Positions 1 to 8,907 are shown, counted from the stretch's first letter. The stretch: DNA of 27,036 nucleotides from Candidatus Wirthbacteria bacterium CG2_30_54_11 (GCA_001873755.1 MNZT01000022.1:1-27036); one strand, 5' to 3'. A program made the numbers and translations. Notes: a model not told the origin generated them from the letters alone.

Positions 1-162
1 AAAAATGCTCAGCAATACTTGAAACCCGGAATCACGTTTGAGCTCCTTGACCAGGAGGCGTATCGCTTCGATGACAACGAATTTGCAGGCATGATGCAAA
101 AGGCCAGGAAAGAACTATTTCAGAAAATCCTTGTCCCTGATTTACATATTATTAAACTTTGA
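1..162 (+). CDS. C-terminal fragment of an unidentified protein
   Basis: The frame is open from the first base of the window to a TGA at 160-162 and gives 53 residues, ending in VPDLHIIKL. The start lies outside the window. The fragment is mixed charged and hydrophobic, has no recognisable motif, and I do not recognise the family. It converges on the leftward DUF4012 gene that ends at 228. The 65 bases between them are A/T-rich and contain a T run after a GC-rich patch near 206-217, but I could not draw a convincing terminator stem there. Confidence 0.45.
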   Translation, partial: KNAQQYLKPGITFELLDQEAYRFDDNEFAGMMQKARKELFQKILVPDLHIIKL

Positions 163-227
163 CTCCCCACTACTTTTGAGGCTCATCTCTTGACTGGAAA
201 AGACTGTCGGGGCTTTTTTGTACCCGG

Positions 228-2684
228 TCAGAGTATGGTATGAGGTACAAAAATAATCCGTTCGCTCATGTCAGTCGTAAGGAGGTAAGTTCCCTCTATG
301 ATGCCTGGTTCTTTGAATATCAGGTCGGGGCTGGACTGGAGGGGTTCCAATGTAAATGAATCATAGTCAATTTCCCTCTCCAGGGGGATCTCGCCGGTGC
401 CGGCCTGTTTCTGGATTACGCTCGTGTAGGCTGCACCCTCGGCAGTCGAAATTTTGAAAGGCAGGGTGTAGGTGTAGCTCAGCATGAGGCTGGAACTCGG
501 GACGATGCGGATGGTATCGGAGAGGACTGTTTTTCCCAGCTCCTCGTAGACTTCCGTGATGCTCAGCTTGCCTTCGGTCTGTTCTGCGGTGGTCGCTTCG
601 ATCAGCGTACTGCCCTTGGGGATATAGATCCGCTGGTAATTGATCACATGGTCGCTGGGCCATTCCCATGAACCGGTATGCTGGTAGGTGATGGTCAGTT
701 TGTCGGTGATCGTGCCGTCAGTTGCGATAGTGGTGATGAGGCGGTACCTCGGGACGATGAACTGACTGGCTTTGGTCGCGCTCAGATTGGCCGTATTCAC
801 CATGAGGTAGTCAGCGGTCGAGGACTGGACTTCTCCGGACCAGGAGTTCCGGGACAGCAGCAGCTGGGCCTGGGGATTTTCCATGTAGAGCTGGATATCC
901 TTCTGGGCAAGGTTGGATTTCAGAATATCAAAGGCCTTGGTCCAGTCAGCACGGTTGAGGTGCAGCACGCGGTCCAGGACGACCTGGGAGAGGTCGATGA
1001 GGAACCGTTTGGGATCCTGATCTGCCGCAAATTCGACGGTGACCTTGTACTGGATCAGAGAGACGACATTGTCAGCTGTGACGACCTCGTTCCACTGCGG
1101 GAGGTAGACCGGACCGGTCAGAGCCAGGAGGTCGCGGACGACTTCGGGCGTGATGCCGATCATTCCATCGACGTTGTTGCCCGAGCCTGTTTCATAGAGG
1201 CTCATGACCTGCTGGGCTGAGGTCGGGAAGTCAGGAGACCAGTTGGCATCGCGCATGCCCCAGCACTGCGTCAGCTTCTGGAGGGGCTTGGGCGGGAGTT
1301 TACACAGGCCCTGGACCTGGATCTGACCGTCAGGGTTGTAGACATTGTCCGTGAAGAGATTCTCAAATTTTCCATCGGCAAAGGTCAAAATGGCATAGCT
1401 TCCGATGAAACCACCGGTCGGCCTCAATTCAGAATTATTCTGGAAAAGGATCAGATAGTGGCGGGCGCCGTTGTGCCCCAGTATATCCGGGAGGACGCTG
1501 GCCAGATCGTAGACCTGGCTGATGATATCGCGGAGCGTCGCGATCTTGGCCTGGCCTTCTGCCACCTGAGCGCGGGTAGAGGTGTCGAGGTCGCTGGGAT
1601 TGATTGCATCGAGCAGCGTCCTGGCCGCATCGAAATCGTCGAGAGCGAGCTTCAGCTGGGGCCGGGAGATGGAGAGCACGGTCATGATCTGGCTGGTATA
1701 GTCGGCCATGGAGCTCTGGTCAGTTACCTGGGAAGAGTTTTTCCCTTTCAGAATATCGGTCATGGGAGAGAGGGCAGAAGTGAGCGTGTACCCGCCCTCT
1801 GCGATGTGCAGGGCGCTTTCGATGATTCGTTCTCCGGTCGTGAGACGGCCGGAAATAATCGGTACGGATTGAACGATGGAATCTTTCTGCAGCTCAGAGA
1901 GGGCCGCTTCCAGACTGGTCTGAGCTTTTAGAAATTCCTCTCTGGCAGTATCGAATTCCTGCGCCGAGATGGCTTCCTGGGCCAGACGCAGGTGATCCTG
2001 GCCGGTCAGCGCTTCCGCATAGACGCCACGGTAGAGGTTCAGCGAAGTCTGATACAGTAGACTGCCTATGGCGAGCAGGATGGCGAGCGTCAGGACAGCC
2101 CCGCTCATGAGAGCGCGGTTCAGGAAGAGTCGGGGAAATGAGTGGTTGCCGGCACGGGTGCGAGTGGCTGCTGTGCGGGGGGGCGGTGCGGCTGAGAGAT
2201 CGGCAGACAATCTCGATCCGCCGGCGGTATTGGGATAGATGGAGTGCAGGGAGGGAGGACGGAGGGCGGCCGGCCGGTCGGATGACTGCCTCAGATCAAG
2301 CGTTTTGCGGGCAAAGGTGGAAAATGTCCGTGGCCTCTCGACCGCATAGGGCGTGGGCTTGGGTGCCTGGGGCCTGGGGGCCATGGCCGGTCGCTGAACC
2401 TTTGGTCTGGCCGGCCACCGGATCGTGAGCCGTATGGTCATCAGCCTGTACAGCATGACAAAAGGGAACGAGAGGATGTCACGCGTCCAGTCGATGAGAT
2501 TCAGGAGGGGAGAGGGATCGTGCCTGCGCACAACTTCGAACTGAGAGCGCGATGGTCGGCGCTGGCTCATCTGCCGGGGGGATTTATGGCCAAAGGGAAT
2601 ACGAGCCACGCGACCAAGACCTTCGGGGTGCCGCTGGCTGGCGGAAGGGGACGGGAGATTTGAAGGCTGCTTGCCGGTCGGCAA
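228..2684 (-). CDS. DUF4012 domain membrane-anchored protein
   Basis: This is an 818-residue protein. Residues 1-185 are a basic, Pro/Arg-rich, low-complexity tail that is probably cytoplasmic. A transmembrane helix follows at about 191-213, and the rest should be outside the membrane. A helical, coiled-coil-like stretch (about 225-400) precedes the DUF4012 core, recognised by the block LILFQNNSELRPTGGFIGSY at 411-430. The function of DUF4012 proteins is unknown; they occur in Actinobacteria and Patescibacteria, often near envelope polysaccharide genes, and an O-antigen ligase-like gene lies at the other end of this window. The start is TTG at 2684, chosen because GAGG sits 5 bases upstream. 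A clean promoter lies at 2753-2781. The family call is firm; the role is open. Confidence 0.85.
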   Translation of the reverse strand: MPTGKQPSNLPSPSASQRHPEGLGRVARIPFGHKSPRQMSQRRPSRSQFEVVRRHDPSPLLNLIDWTRDILSFPFVMLYRLMTIRLTIRWPARPKVQRPAMAPRPQAPKPTPYAVERPRTFSTFARKTLDLRQSSDRPAALRPPSLHSIYPNTAGGSRLSADLSAAPPPRTAATRTRAGNHSFPRLFLNRALMSGAVLTLAILLAIGSLLYQTSLNLYRGVYAEALTGQDHLRLAQEAISAQEFDTAREEFLKAQTSLEAALSELQKDSIVQSVPIISGRLTTGERIIESALHIAEGGYTLTSALSPMTDILKGKNSSQVTDQSSMADYTSQIMTVLSISRPQLKLALDDFDAARTLLDAINPSDLDTSTRAQVAEGQAKIATLRDIISQVYDLASVLPDILGHNGARHYLILFQNNSELRPTGGFIGSYAILTFADGKFENLFTDNVYNPDGQIQVQGLCKLPPKPLQKLTQCWGMRDANWSPDFPTSAQQVMSLYETGSGNNVDGMIGITPEVVRDLLALTGPVYLPQWNEVVTADNVVSLIQYKVTVEFAADQDPKRFLIDLSQVVLDRVLHLNRADWTKAFDILKSNLAQKDIQLYMENPQAQLLLSRNSWSGEVQSSTADYLMVNTANLSATKASQFIVPRYRLITTIATDGTITDKLTITYQHTGSWEWPSDHVINYQRIYIPKGSTLIEATTAEQTEGKLSITEVYEELGKTVLSDTIRIVPSSSLMLSYTYTLPFKISTAEGAAYTSVIQKQAGTGEIPLEREIDYDSFTLEPLQSSPDLIFKEPGIIEGTYLLTTDMSERIIFVPHTIL

Positions 2685-2732
2685 GGTGTCCTCGCGGTAT
2701 ATATGGTAGCTTTGGACAGAGCCTCTATTTGC

Positions 2733-2746
2733 GGGTATAGTTACCC
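2733..2746. repeat. Short inverted repeat at the DUF4012 transcription start
   Basis: GGGTA-TAGT-TACCC is a 5-bp stem with a 4-base loop. It lies just downstream of the leftward -10 box at 2753-2758, so it covers the expected transcription start. It could be an operator or a 5' hairpin on the transcript; which one is inference. Confidence 0.3.
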
Positions 2747-2752
2747 ACGGTC

Positions 2753-2781
2753 ATGATAGTCGAAATCGTCCCCGGATTCAA
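2753..2781 (-). promoter_or_regulatory. Sigma70-type promoter for the DUF4012 gene
   Basis: Read leftward, -35 TTGAAT (2776-2781) and -10 TATCAT (2753-2758) are separated by exactly 17 bases. The start codon at 2684 is about 60 bases beyond the expected transcription start. Confidence 0.6.
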
Positions 2782-2799
2782 ACAATTTAGAGCGTTTCC

Positions 2800-4119
2800 A
2801 TGCGATTTTTGCTGATCAATCCCTGGATCTATGATTTTGCAGCGTACGACCTGTGGATGAAACCTCTCGGGCTGCTTTATCTGTCGTCGGTTTTTAAGGC
2901 TTACGGGCACGAAGTGCAGCTCATTGACTGTCTTGATTCCTTTGATCGCGATGGGCGATTTGGCACCCACAGGCTGCACGCTGAAGAAGTCAAAAAGCCT
3001 TTGCCTCTTTCTTCAGTGCCGAGACGCTACAAACGGTACGGAATGCCTCTTGACGAGTTCTCGGGTTTGCTCGAAAAACAGCAGGTTCCTGATGCCATTT
3101 GCCTGACCTCCATGATGACCTACTGGTATCCCGGAGTTCAGAAGGCGGTTGAATTTTGTCGTTCCCGGTTCCCCGAAGTTCCTATATATCTGGGCGGAGT
3201 TTACGCGACGCTGTGCCCGGAGCACGCGTCGCATATCCTGCCGGAAGTCACATTGCTGCCAGGTTTTGGTATTGATTCCTTATTCCAACAATGCCTGCCC
3301 GGGTCTTCTTCTTATCCAAAAGGTTGGAAGTGTGAGGACGGGGGTCTTTTTTCGTACGAGCCTGACTATGGCCTCTATCCCGATCTTGTTTCGGCGAGCA
3401 TTCTGACTTCGATCGGCTGTCCGCTGCACTGCACATACTGCGCTTCGCGTACGCTCCAACCGGCGTTCATTCAGCGGCCGGTAGCTGATGTCCTGACCGA
3501 AATTGATCATTTGATCGACACGACCGGGGTCGGTGATATTGCTTTCTACGATGACGCCTTGCTGTGGAACCGGGAACGCCATGCCAAACCGTTGTTCCAG
3601 GCCATCTGGGAACGGAATTATTCCGTTCGATTTCATCTTCCCAATGGGATCCACATCCGGGAGATCGACGAAGAGCTGGCTTCGCTTCTGTTTTCCTGCC
3701 ATGTAGAAACCTTGAGACTGTCCTTTGAATCCAGCTCGCCTGACCGACAGAAGGATTCGTCTTCGAAAGCTTCTGTCCAGGACTTGGAACGTGCGGTAAA
3801 ACTGTTCGTGAGGTCGGGCTATCGGGCTTCCTCTCTTCATGTGTATGTCCTGATGGGTTTACCCGGCCAGTCACTGGCCGAGGTCAGGGAGTCAGCGGCC
3901 TTTGTTCATTCACTTGGCTGTCAGGTGGACCTGGCCGAGTATTCCCCGGTACCGCATACGGTGGAGTTCAAACGATCGCTTGCGATCAATTCTGCTATCG
4001 CTGAGGAGCCGCTTCTGCAGAACAATACGATCTTTCCCCTGCTTTCCGACCGGGCTGATTTCAGGGCTATGGAGCAGTACAAAAGCAGGGTAAGTCAAAA
4101 GAATAAACAGTTGAAATAA
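2800..4119 (+). CDS. Radical SAM protein with N-terminal B12-binding-like domain
   Basis: This is a 439-residue protein. The N-terminal part (about 1-150, opening LLINPW and containing IYLGGVYATL) resembles the Rossmann-like cobalamin-binding domain of B12-dependent radical SAM enzymes, although I do not see a classical DxHxxG cobalamin motif. The radical SAM core follows, with CPLHCTYC supplying Cys207, Cys211 and Cys214 (CX3CX2C) for the [4Fe-4S] cluster that cleaves S-adenosylmethionine. The substrate cannot be read from the sequence. The gene is divergent from the DUF4012 gene, with 115 bases between the starts. The ATG at 2800 has only a weak Shine-Dalgarno sequence. It is followed by 111 bases containing the promoter of the glycine cleavage genes, so it is probably a separate transcript. 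Confidence 0.85.
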   Translation: MRFLLINPWIYDFAAYDLWMKPLGLLYLSSVFKAYGHEVQLIDCLDSFDRDGRFGTHRLHAEEVKKPLPLSSVPRRYKRYGMPLDEFSGLLEKQQVPDAICLTSMMTYWYPGVQKAVEFCRSRFPEVPIYLGGVYATLCPEHASHILPEVTLLPGFGIDSLFQQCLPGSSSYPKGWKCEDGGLFSYEPDYGLYPDLVSASILTSIGCPLHCTYCASRTLQPAFIQRPVADVLTEIDHLIDTTGVGDIAFYDDALLWNRERHAKPLFQAIWERNYSVRFHLPNGIHIREIDEELASLLFSCHVETLRLSFESSSPDRQKDSSSKASVQDLERAVKLFVRSGYRASSLHVYVLMGLPGQSLAEVRESAAFVHSLGCQVDLAEYSPVPHTVEFKRSLAINSAIAEEPLLQNNTIFPLLSDRADFRAMEQYKSRVSQKNKQLK

Positions 4120-4143
4120 ATTCAAAAATTCAAAAATTAGCGA

Positions 4144-4172
4144 TTGCGAATTTATCAGACGGTTGGTATACT
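4144..4172 (+). promoter_or_regulatory. Sigma70-type promoter of the glycine cleavage operon
   Basis: -35 TTGCGA (4144-4149) and -10 TATACT (4167-4172) are separated by exactly 17 bases. It is the best promoter upstream of gcvT and predicts a 5' leader of about 50 bases, too short for a glycine riboswitch. Confidence 0.65.
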
Positions 4173-4219
4173 GTCGCCACGCGTGTGAAATCAAGTGACT
4201 GGTGAAATCTATCTCCTAT

Positions 4220-4224
4220 GGAGG
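4220..4224 (+). promoter_or_regulatory. Ribosome binding site that fixes the gcvT start
   Basis: GGAGG lies 6 bases before the ATG at 4231. The frame is open further upstream to a GTG at 4195, but that codon has no Shine-Dalgarno sequence and lies only about 15-20 bases from the expected transcription start. Confidence 0.7.
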
Positions 4225-4230
4225 CTTGGT

Positions 4231-5328
4231 ATGCTGAAGACACCGCTCTATGACCGTCACGTCCAGCTGGGGGGTACGGTAATCGATTTCGGTGGATGGG
4301 GTATGCCTGTCCAGTATACGAATGTCGTAGAAGAGCACCGCACGACCAGAGAAAAAGCGGGGCTTTTTGATATCTGCCACATGGGGGAATTTCAGGTCAC
4401 CGGACCGGATGCCTTTGCATTTCTTCAGTCCGTCGTCAGCCGCAATCTCGAAGGACAGGAAGTCGGACAGATGAAATTGTCCGTCATCACCAACGAACGC
4501 GGTGGCATTATTGATGATCTGACCGTCTATCTGATGAGCCCGGAGCGCTACATGGTAGTGACCAATGCCGGGACGAAGGACAAGGACTTCGCCTGGTTTT
4601 TGAAGGCAAAGGCGGACAAAGGATATGCCAATGTCGAGATCAAGGATGTCAGCGCCGAGACCGGGAAGCTTGATCTTCAGGGACCTCTCTCAGAGATCAT
4701 CCTGCAGCCTCTGGTCAAGGACGATCTGGCGCCTTTAAAATTTTACTACGCCATGGAAACCGAGATCATGGGCAAACCGGGCATCGTTTCGCGCAGCGGC
4801 TATACCGGCGAAGACGGATTTGAGATCTATGCGCCCTGGGATTTCATCGGCACGGTCTGGGACAAACTATTGGAGCTCGGGGCGCCTTATGGCCTGAAGC
4901 CTATCGGACTGGGTGCCCGCGACACGCTTCGTCTCGAGGCTGGCATGATGCTCTATGGCCACGAGATGAACGAGGATATCACGCCGCTTCAGGTCGTATA
5001 CGGCTGGGTGACCAATCTGGAAAAGCCATTCATCGGGTCTGATGCCATCCGTCATGAAAAGGAAGTGGGATTGAGTCAGAAGCTCGTTGGCTTCGAAATG
5101 GTCGACCGCGGCATCGCGCGCAATGACTACAAGATATTCAAAGACGGTCAGGAGATCGGTCGGGTTACCTCAGGTACTTTTTGTCCAACCATAAACCAAG
5201 CTGTCGGACTGGGATTCGTCCCCATGCAGTTCCGCGATGTGGGGACCGAGATCGAGATCCAGATCCGGGACAAGATGGCCAAAGCCAGGATAGTGAAACT
5301 GCCGTTCTACAAACGGGAAAAAGTATAA
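4231..5328 (+). CDS. gcvT: Aminomethyltransferase (glycine cleavage T protein)
   Basis: GcvT takes the aminomethyl group carried on lipoyl-GcvH and, with tetrahydrofolate, releases ammonia and forms 5,10-methylene-tetrahydrofolate. The protein is 365 residues from the ATG at 4231, a normal length for the family. The N-terminus LKTPLYDRHVQLGG and the blocks DFGGWGMPVQY, GLFDICHMGE, SGYTGEDGFEIY and GARDTLRLEAGMMLYGHE are typical of GcvT; the C-terminal barrel carries the usual TSGTFCPT-like block. It is the first gene of the cluster, 30 bases before gcvH, and has its own promoter at 4144-4172. The family call is firm. Confidence 0.96.
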   Translation: MLKTPLYDRHVQLGGTVIDFGGWGMPVQYTNVVEEHRTTREKAGLFDICHMGEFQVTGPDAFAFLQSVVSRNLEGQEVGQMKLSVITNERGGIIDDLTVYLMSPERYMVVTNAGTKDKDFAWFLKAKADKGYANVEIKDVSAETGKLDLQGPLSEIILQPLVKDDLAPLKFYYAMETEIMGKPGIVSRSGYTGEDGFEIYAPWDFIGTVWDKLLELGAPYGLKPIGLGARDTLRLEAGMMLYGHEMNEDITPLQVVYGWVTNLEKPFIGSDAIRHEKEVGLSQKLVGFEMVDRGIARNDYKIFKDGQEIGRVTSGTFCPTINQAVGLGFVPMQFRDVGTEIEIQIRDKMAKARIVKLPFYKREKV

Positions 5329-5358
5329 CTTTATCTTTTTATCTCAGGGAGCGAGATC

Positions 5359-5754
5359 ATGTCGAAACCCAATCCTACTGACCTCAAATACACCAATGAG
5401 CACGAATGGGCAAAGGATAACGGCGACGGTACCGTTACCATGGGCATCACCGATCACGCCCAGCATTTGCTTACTGATATTGTATATGTTGAACTTCCTG
5501 CTCTCGGCAAACAGGTCGTGCAGGGCAAGCAGGCTGCGGTGGTTGAATCGGTCAAATCTGTTTCCGATGTCTATGCCGCCGTCTCCGGCGAAGTGATCGA
5601 AGCCAATACGGCGCTCGAAGGTTCTCCCGAAACTGTGAACCAGGATGCCTTTGTCGCTGGCTGGATCATGAAGATCAAGATGTCAGCCCCGGCTGAGCTT
5701 GGGAACCTCATGGATGCTGCCGCCTACGATGCATTCATCGCTGAGTCACATTAA
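5359..5754 (+). CDS. gcvH: Glycine cleavage H protein (lipoyl carrier)
   Basis: GcvH carries the aminomethyl intermediate between the P, T and L proteins on a lipoyl-lysine arm. The product is 131 residues, a normal length. The block YTNEHEWAK at the N-terminus and VVESVKSVSDVYAAVSGEV around the modified lysine identify it; the lipoylated residue is Lys66. It would be the substrate of LipA and the two-part ligase encoded downstream. The start at 5359 lies behind a GGGAGCGAG Shine-Dalgarno-like stretch. About 200 bases, including a repeat element, separate it from gcvPA. Confidence 0.97.
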   Translation: MSKPNPTDLKYTNEHEWAKDNGDGTVTMGITDHAQHLLTDIVYVELPALGKQVVQGKQAAVVESVKSVSDVYAAVSGEVIEANTALEGSPETVNQDAFVAGWIMKIKMSAPAELGNLMDAAAYDAFIAESH

Positions 5755-5816
5755 AGACAGTAGCCAGTTGCAAGTAGCCAGAGGCCAGGGGTTCCGTTTA
5801 TTGTTTTCATTTGGAA

Positions 5817-5902
5817 TGTCATCCCCGCGCAGGCGGGGATCCACCTGGTTTGCTAGCGCATCAGGATCCTAGTCATGGATTCCCGCCTTCGCGGGAATAA
5901 CA
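5817..5902. repeat. REP-like element with two linked hairpins (gcvH-gcvPA spacer)
   Basis: The first hairpin is ATCCCCGC-GCAG-GCGGGGAT at 5821-5840 and the second is ATTCCCGC-CTTC-GCGGGAAT at 5879-5898. The outer ends, TGTCATCCCCGC and GCGGGAATAACA, are imperfect inverted repeats of each other. The arrangement resembles widespread bacterial REP doublets and the ATTCCC-N8-GGGAAT type of dispersed repeat. A short direct repeat (AGTAGCCAG) precedes it at about 5759-5783. No gene is visible in this 207-base spacer. Confidence 0.7.
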
Positions 5903-5961
5903 GCATTGTTCAGGGATAATCGACAGAGTTACCGTACTCATACTTTAGACGAGGTAGGGCT

Positions 5962-7287
5962 ATGGATTATGTCCCACACACCACGGCAGACCAGCAGAAG
6001 ATGCTGCGTGCGGTCGGGGTCGGTTCGGTTGACGCACTGTTCGCTGACATTCCGGAAAAGTATCGTCTGAAGGATTTGCTCAAGTTGCCTGCCCCACTGA
6101 CCGAGCAGGAAGTGTCGGGACTGATGGCATCACTGGCCTCATCCAACACTATTCCCGGTCATACCTTCATGGGTGCCGGTGCCTATCATCATTTCATTCC
6201 AGCTGTCGTTGGTCATGTGATCGGGCGGTCAGAATTTTATACTGCCTATACACCGTATCAGGCTGAGATCAGCCAGGGTATCCTGCAGGCCATCTACGAA
6301 TACCAGTCCATGATCGCCGGTCTGACCGGCATGCAGGTCGCCAATGCGTCCATGTATGACGGTGCTTCGGCCATGGCAGAGGCAGCGGTGCTTACGGCCA
6401 AGACGCTTCGCCGGACAAAGATCGTCGTGGCCAGGTCGGTGCATCCTGAATATCGCGGCACGACCAGAACGTATTGCTGGTCAAATGGGTACGAAGTGGT
6501 GGAAGTAGGCTATGACGCAGATGGCCAGATCGACAAGGCAGCGCTTACCGCAGCAGTTGATGACAACACTGCCGCCGTGCTCGTGCAGTCACCCAACTTT
6601 TTCGGAGTGATCGAAGATATCGCAGCTATCGAGCCGGCAGTGCATGCCAAGGGCGCGGCTCTGGTAGTCGGGTTCACCGAAGCGATCTCGCTCGGTATGC
6701 TGAAGCCGGCCGGTGTGCAGGGAGCGGATATCGTAGTAGGCGAAGGTCAGAGCTTCGGCAACCCGCTGAACTACGGCGGACCGTACCTGGGCGTCTTCAC
6801 CTCCAGTGAAAAATACATGCGCAAGATCCCGGGCCGCATCGTGGGAGAGACGCTTGATCGCAACGGCAAACGAGGCTATGTCCTCACTCTTCAGGCTCGT
6901 GAGCAGCACATCAGACGCGAAAAAGCGACCTCAAACATCTGTTCCAATGAAGCGCTCTGTATGCTGGCGGCCGCTGTCTACATGGTCAGCCTCGGCAAGA
7001 ACCTGAAGCCACTTGCAGAGCTTAACTACCAGAAAGCTGAATACCTGAAGGACCGTCTGGCTTCACTGCCCGGTTGGAAACCGGTATTTTCCGGTCCGAC
7101 TTTCAATGAATTCGTCATGCAGTGTCCTGATGCCAAAGGTGTCAATGCCAAGCTCAAAGCCAAAGGCATCCTGGGCGGCTATGAAGCCGGTAAGGACTAT
7201 GCTGACTTGAATAATTCTCTGGTCTTCTGTGCGACCGAGATGGTGAGCCGGGCGGATATTGACCAGGTAATAGAGATCGTCAAGTAG
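5962..7287 (+). CDS. gcvPA: Glycine dehydrogenase (decarboxylating) subunit 1
   Basis: This is the N-terminal half of the P protein, which with subunit 2 decarboxylates glycine and loads the aminomethyl group on lipoyl-GcvH. The protein is 441 residues, the usual length of the split subunit. Recognisable blocks include MDYVPHTTADQQKML, AGAYHHFIPAVV, YTPYQAEISQGILQ, YDGASAMAEA, GEGQSFGNPLNYGGPYLG and REQHIRREKATSNICSNEAL. The two-gene form of GcvP is typical of Firmicutes, archaea and many anaerobes, rather than the single long chain of E. coli. The start at 5962 has an upstream GAGG. The gcvPB gene follows after 71 bases that contain a palindromic repeat. Confidence 0.96.
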   Translation: MDYVPHTTADQQKMLRAVGVGSVDALFADIPEKYRLKDLLKLPAPLTEQEVSGLMASLASSNTIPGHTFMGAGAYHHFIPAVVGHVIGRSEFYTAYTPYQAEISQGILQAIYEYQSMIAGLTGMQVANASMYDGASAMAEAAVLTAKTLRRTKIVVARSVHPEYRGTTRTYCWSNGYEVVEVGYDADGQIDKAALTAAVDDNTAAVLVQSPNFFGVIEDIAAIEPAVHAKGAALVVGFTEAISLGMLKPAGVQGADIVVGEGQSFGNPLNYGGPYLGVFTSSEKYMRKIPGRIVGETLDRNGKRGYVLTLQAREQHIRREKATSNICSNEALCMLAAAVYMVSLGKNLKPLAELNYQKAEYLKDRLASLPGWKPVFSGPTFNEFVMQCPDAKGVNAKLKAKGILGGYEAGKDYADLNNSLVFCATEMVSRADIDQVIEIVK

Positions 7288-7296
7288 GCCAGCCAT

Positions 7297-7325
7297 GTAG
7301 AGACGTTGCAATGCAACGTTCCTAC
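7297..7325. repeat. GTTGCA-type palindrome between gcvPA and gcvPB
   Basis: The arms GTAGAGACGTTGCA and TGCAACGTTCCTAC surround a single A; two positions near the outer ends do not pair. It belongs to the same family as the copies at 8828-8852, 8882-8907 and 9196-9224. Lying inside an operon, it would form a hairpin on the mRNA between the two P-protein subunits; it has no T run and is not a terminator. Confidence 0.8.
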
Positions 7326-7358
7326 GGGACTATATCGTGACTATTCATTGGAGGAACC

Positions 7359-8792
7359 ATGGAACTGATATTTGAAAAAAGCCAACCCGGACGACAGGCC
7401 ACCACAATTCCGGCCTGCGATGTGCCTCAGAAAAAGGTGAGTATTCCTGCGACCCTGCTTCGCGATGGTGTTGGATTGCCTGAGGTCGCAGAGGTAGACC
7501 TCATGCGCCACTACACCAGTCTCTCCAGACGCAACTTCGGCGTCGACAGCGGCATGTACCCGCTCGGATCCTGCACCATGAAATACAATCCCAAGGTAAA
7601 TGAGAACGCGGCGAAGCTTTCCGGCTTCACGGATATCCATCCTTATGCACCTGAGGAATGGACCCAGGGGAATCTCCGGATGATGTTCGAACTCAGGGCG
7701 TACCTCAGTGAGATCCTCGGCATGGCAGACTTCACCCTGCAGCCAGCCGCCGGTGCACATGGCGAGCTCACGGGCAATATGGTGATGAAGAAATATTTTG
7801 AGAAAAAGGGAGAGAAGCGTACTAAAATGTTCGTCCCCGATGCGGCCCATGGTACCAATCCGGCTTCCACTGCTCTCAGCGGTTGTGAGATTATCACGGT
7901 ACGTTCCAATGCCGAAGGCGGCGTGGATCTCGATCATCTGAAAGAGTTGATGGCAGACGATGTCGTGGGACTGATGCTCACCAATCCCAATACGGTCGGA
8001 CTGTTCGAACGAAATATCGAACAGGTCATCAGCATCGTCCATGCCAGGGGCGGCCTCTGCTACTGCGATGGTGCCAATACCAATGCTTTCATGGGAGTGA
8101 ACCGGCCGGGCGACCTCGGATTTGATGTCATCCAGCTGAATCTGCACAAATCATTTTCTACTCCGCACGGCTGCGGCGGGCCCGGCAGCGGGCCGGTCGG
8201 CGTGGCGAAGCATCTGGTCGACTTCCTGCCGTATCCCCGGGTGATCAAGACCGGCGAAAAGTATTCCTTTGATTTCGACTGCCCCGATTCCATCGGCCGG
8301 GTCAAAGCGTTCTACGGCAACTTCAATGTCATGGTCAAAGCCTACGCCTACATCCGTTCACTGGGCGCGGCCGGTCTGCGCCGGGCCAGCGAAAATGCAG
8401 TGCTGAACGCCAATTATGTCATGGCGAAGCTCAAGAATCACTATCAGGTCGCCTTTGACCGCATCTGTATGCACGAGTGCGTGTTCACCGGGGATAAACA
8501 GGTCAGAGAGAGCGGCGTCCATACCGCTGACATTGCCAAACGGCTGCTGGATTATGGTTATCATCCTCCCACCATCTATTTCCCTTCTATCGTCTCCGAA
8601 GCCCTGATGATTGAGCCCAACGAGACCGAAAGTATGGAGACCCTTGACGCATTTTGCGACACCATGATCAAGATCGCCGGGGAAGCGAAAGACAATCCGA
8701 AACTCCTCCACGATGCGCCGATCACCACGCCGGTCAGCCGTATGGACGATGTGAAGGCTGCCAGAGAGCCGAACATATGCTGGAAGTGCTAG
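7359..8792 (+). CDS. gcvPB: Glycine dehydrogenase (decarboxylating) subunit 2
   Basis: This is the PLP-binding half of the P protein, partner of GcvPA. It is 477 residues, a normal length. Blocks typical of the family are SRRNFGVDSGMYPLGSCTMKYNPK, DAAHGTNPASTA, LMLTNPNTVGLFE and YCDGANTNAFMG. The PLP-binding lysine is Lys264 in NLHKSFSTPHGCGGPG. The start at 7359 has a strong GGAGG 5 to 6 bases upstream. Immediately downstream come two palindromic repeats and a REP-associated transposase, which now separate gcvPB from lipA. Confidence 0.97.
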   Translation: MELIFEKSQPGRQATTIPACDVPQKKVSIPATLLRDGVGLPEVAEVDLMRHYTSLSRRNFGVDSGMYPLGSCTMKYNPKVNENAAKLSGFTDIHPYAPEEWTQGNLRMMFELRAYLSEILGMADFTLQPAAGAHGELTGNMVMKKYFEKKGEKRTKMFVPDAAHGTNPASTALSGCEIITVRSNAEGGVDLDHLKELMADDVVGLMLTNPNTVGLFERNIEQVISIVHARGGLCYCDGANTNAFMGVNRPGDLGFDVIQLNLHKSFSTPHGCGGPGSGPVGVAKHLVDFLPYPRVIKTGEKYSFDFDCPDSIGRVKAFYGNFNVMVKAYAYIRSLGAAGLRRASENAVLNANYVMAKLKNHYQVAFDRICMHECVFTGDKQVRESGVHTADIAKRLLDYGYHPPTIYFPSIVSEALMIEPNETESMETLDAFCDTMIKIAGEAKDNPKLLHDAPITTPVSRMDDVKAAREPNICWKC

Positions 8793-8827
8793 AGAGGTTT
8801 TGTGTGTCTGGTTATTAACGAAATCGT

Positions 8828-8852
8828 AGAGGCGTTGCATTGCAACGCCTCT
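8828..8852. repeat. GTTGCA-type palindrome upstream of the Y1 transposase, copy 1
   Basis: AGAGGCGTTGCA and TGCAACGCCTCT are perfect 12-bp arms around one T. With the copy at 8882-8907 it forms a pair of hairpins directly before the transposase gene, the arrangement expected for a REP doublet tied to its REP-associated transposase. Confidence 0.8.
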
Positions 8853-8881
8853 GTCCATCCTGGAATATCGATAGCCTGACT

Positions 8882-8907
8882 GGAACGTTGCAGTGCAACG
8901 TTTCTAC
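8882..8907. repeat. GTTGCA-type palindrome upstream of the Y1 transposase, copy 2
   Basis: GGAACGTTGCA and TGCAACGTTTC flank one G, followed by TAC. It ends 23 bases before the transposase start codon at 8931. Confidence 0.75.

Noticed and set aside
4120..4230. Glycine riboswitch upstream of gcvT
   Set aside because: The promoter leaves a leader of only about 50 bases and no tandem aptamer-like stems or conserved core could be drawn.
7341..8147. Long open frame on the opposite strand of gcvPB
   Set aside because: It lies wholly antisense to a strongly conserved gene, has no motif and its composition mirrors the codon bias of gcvPB.
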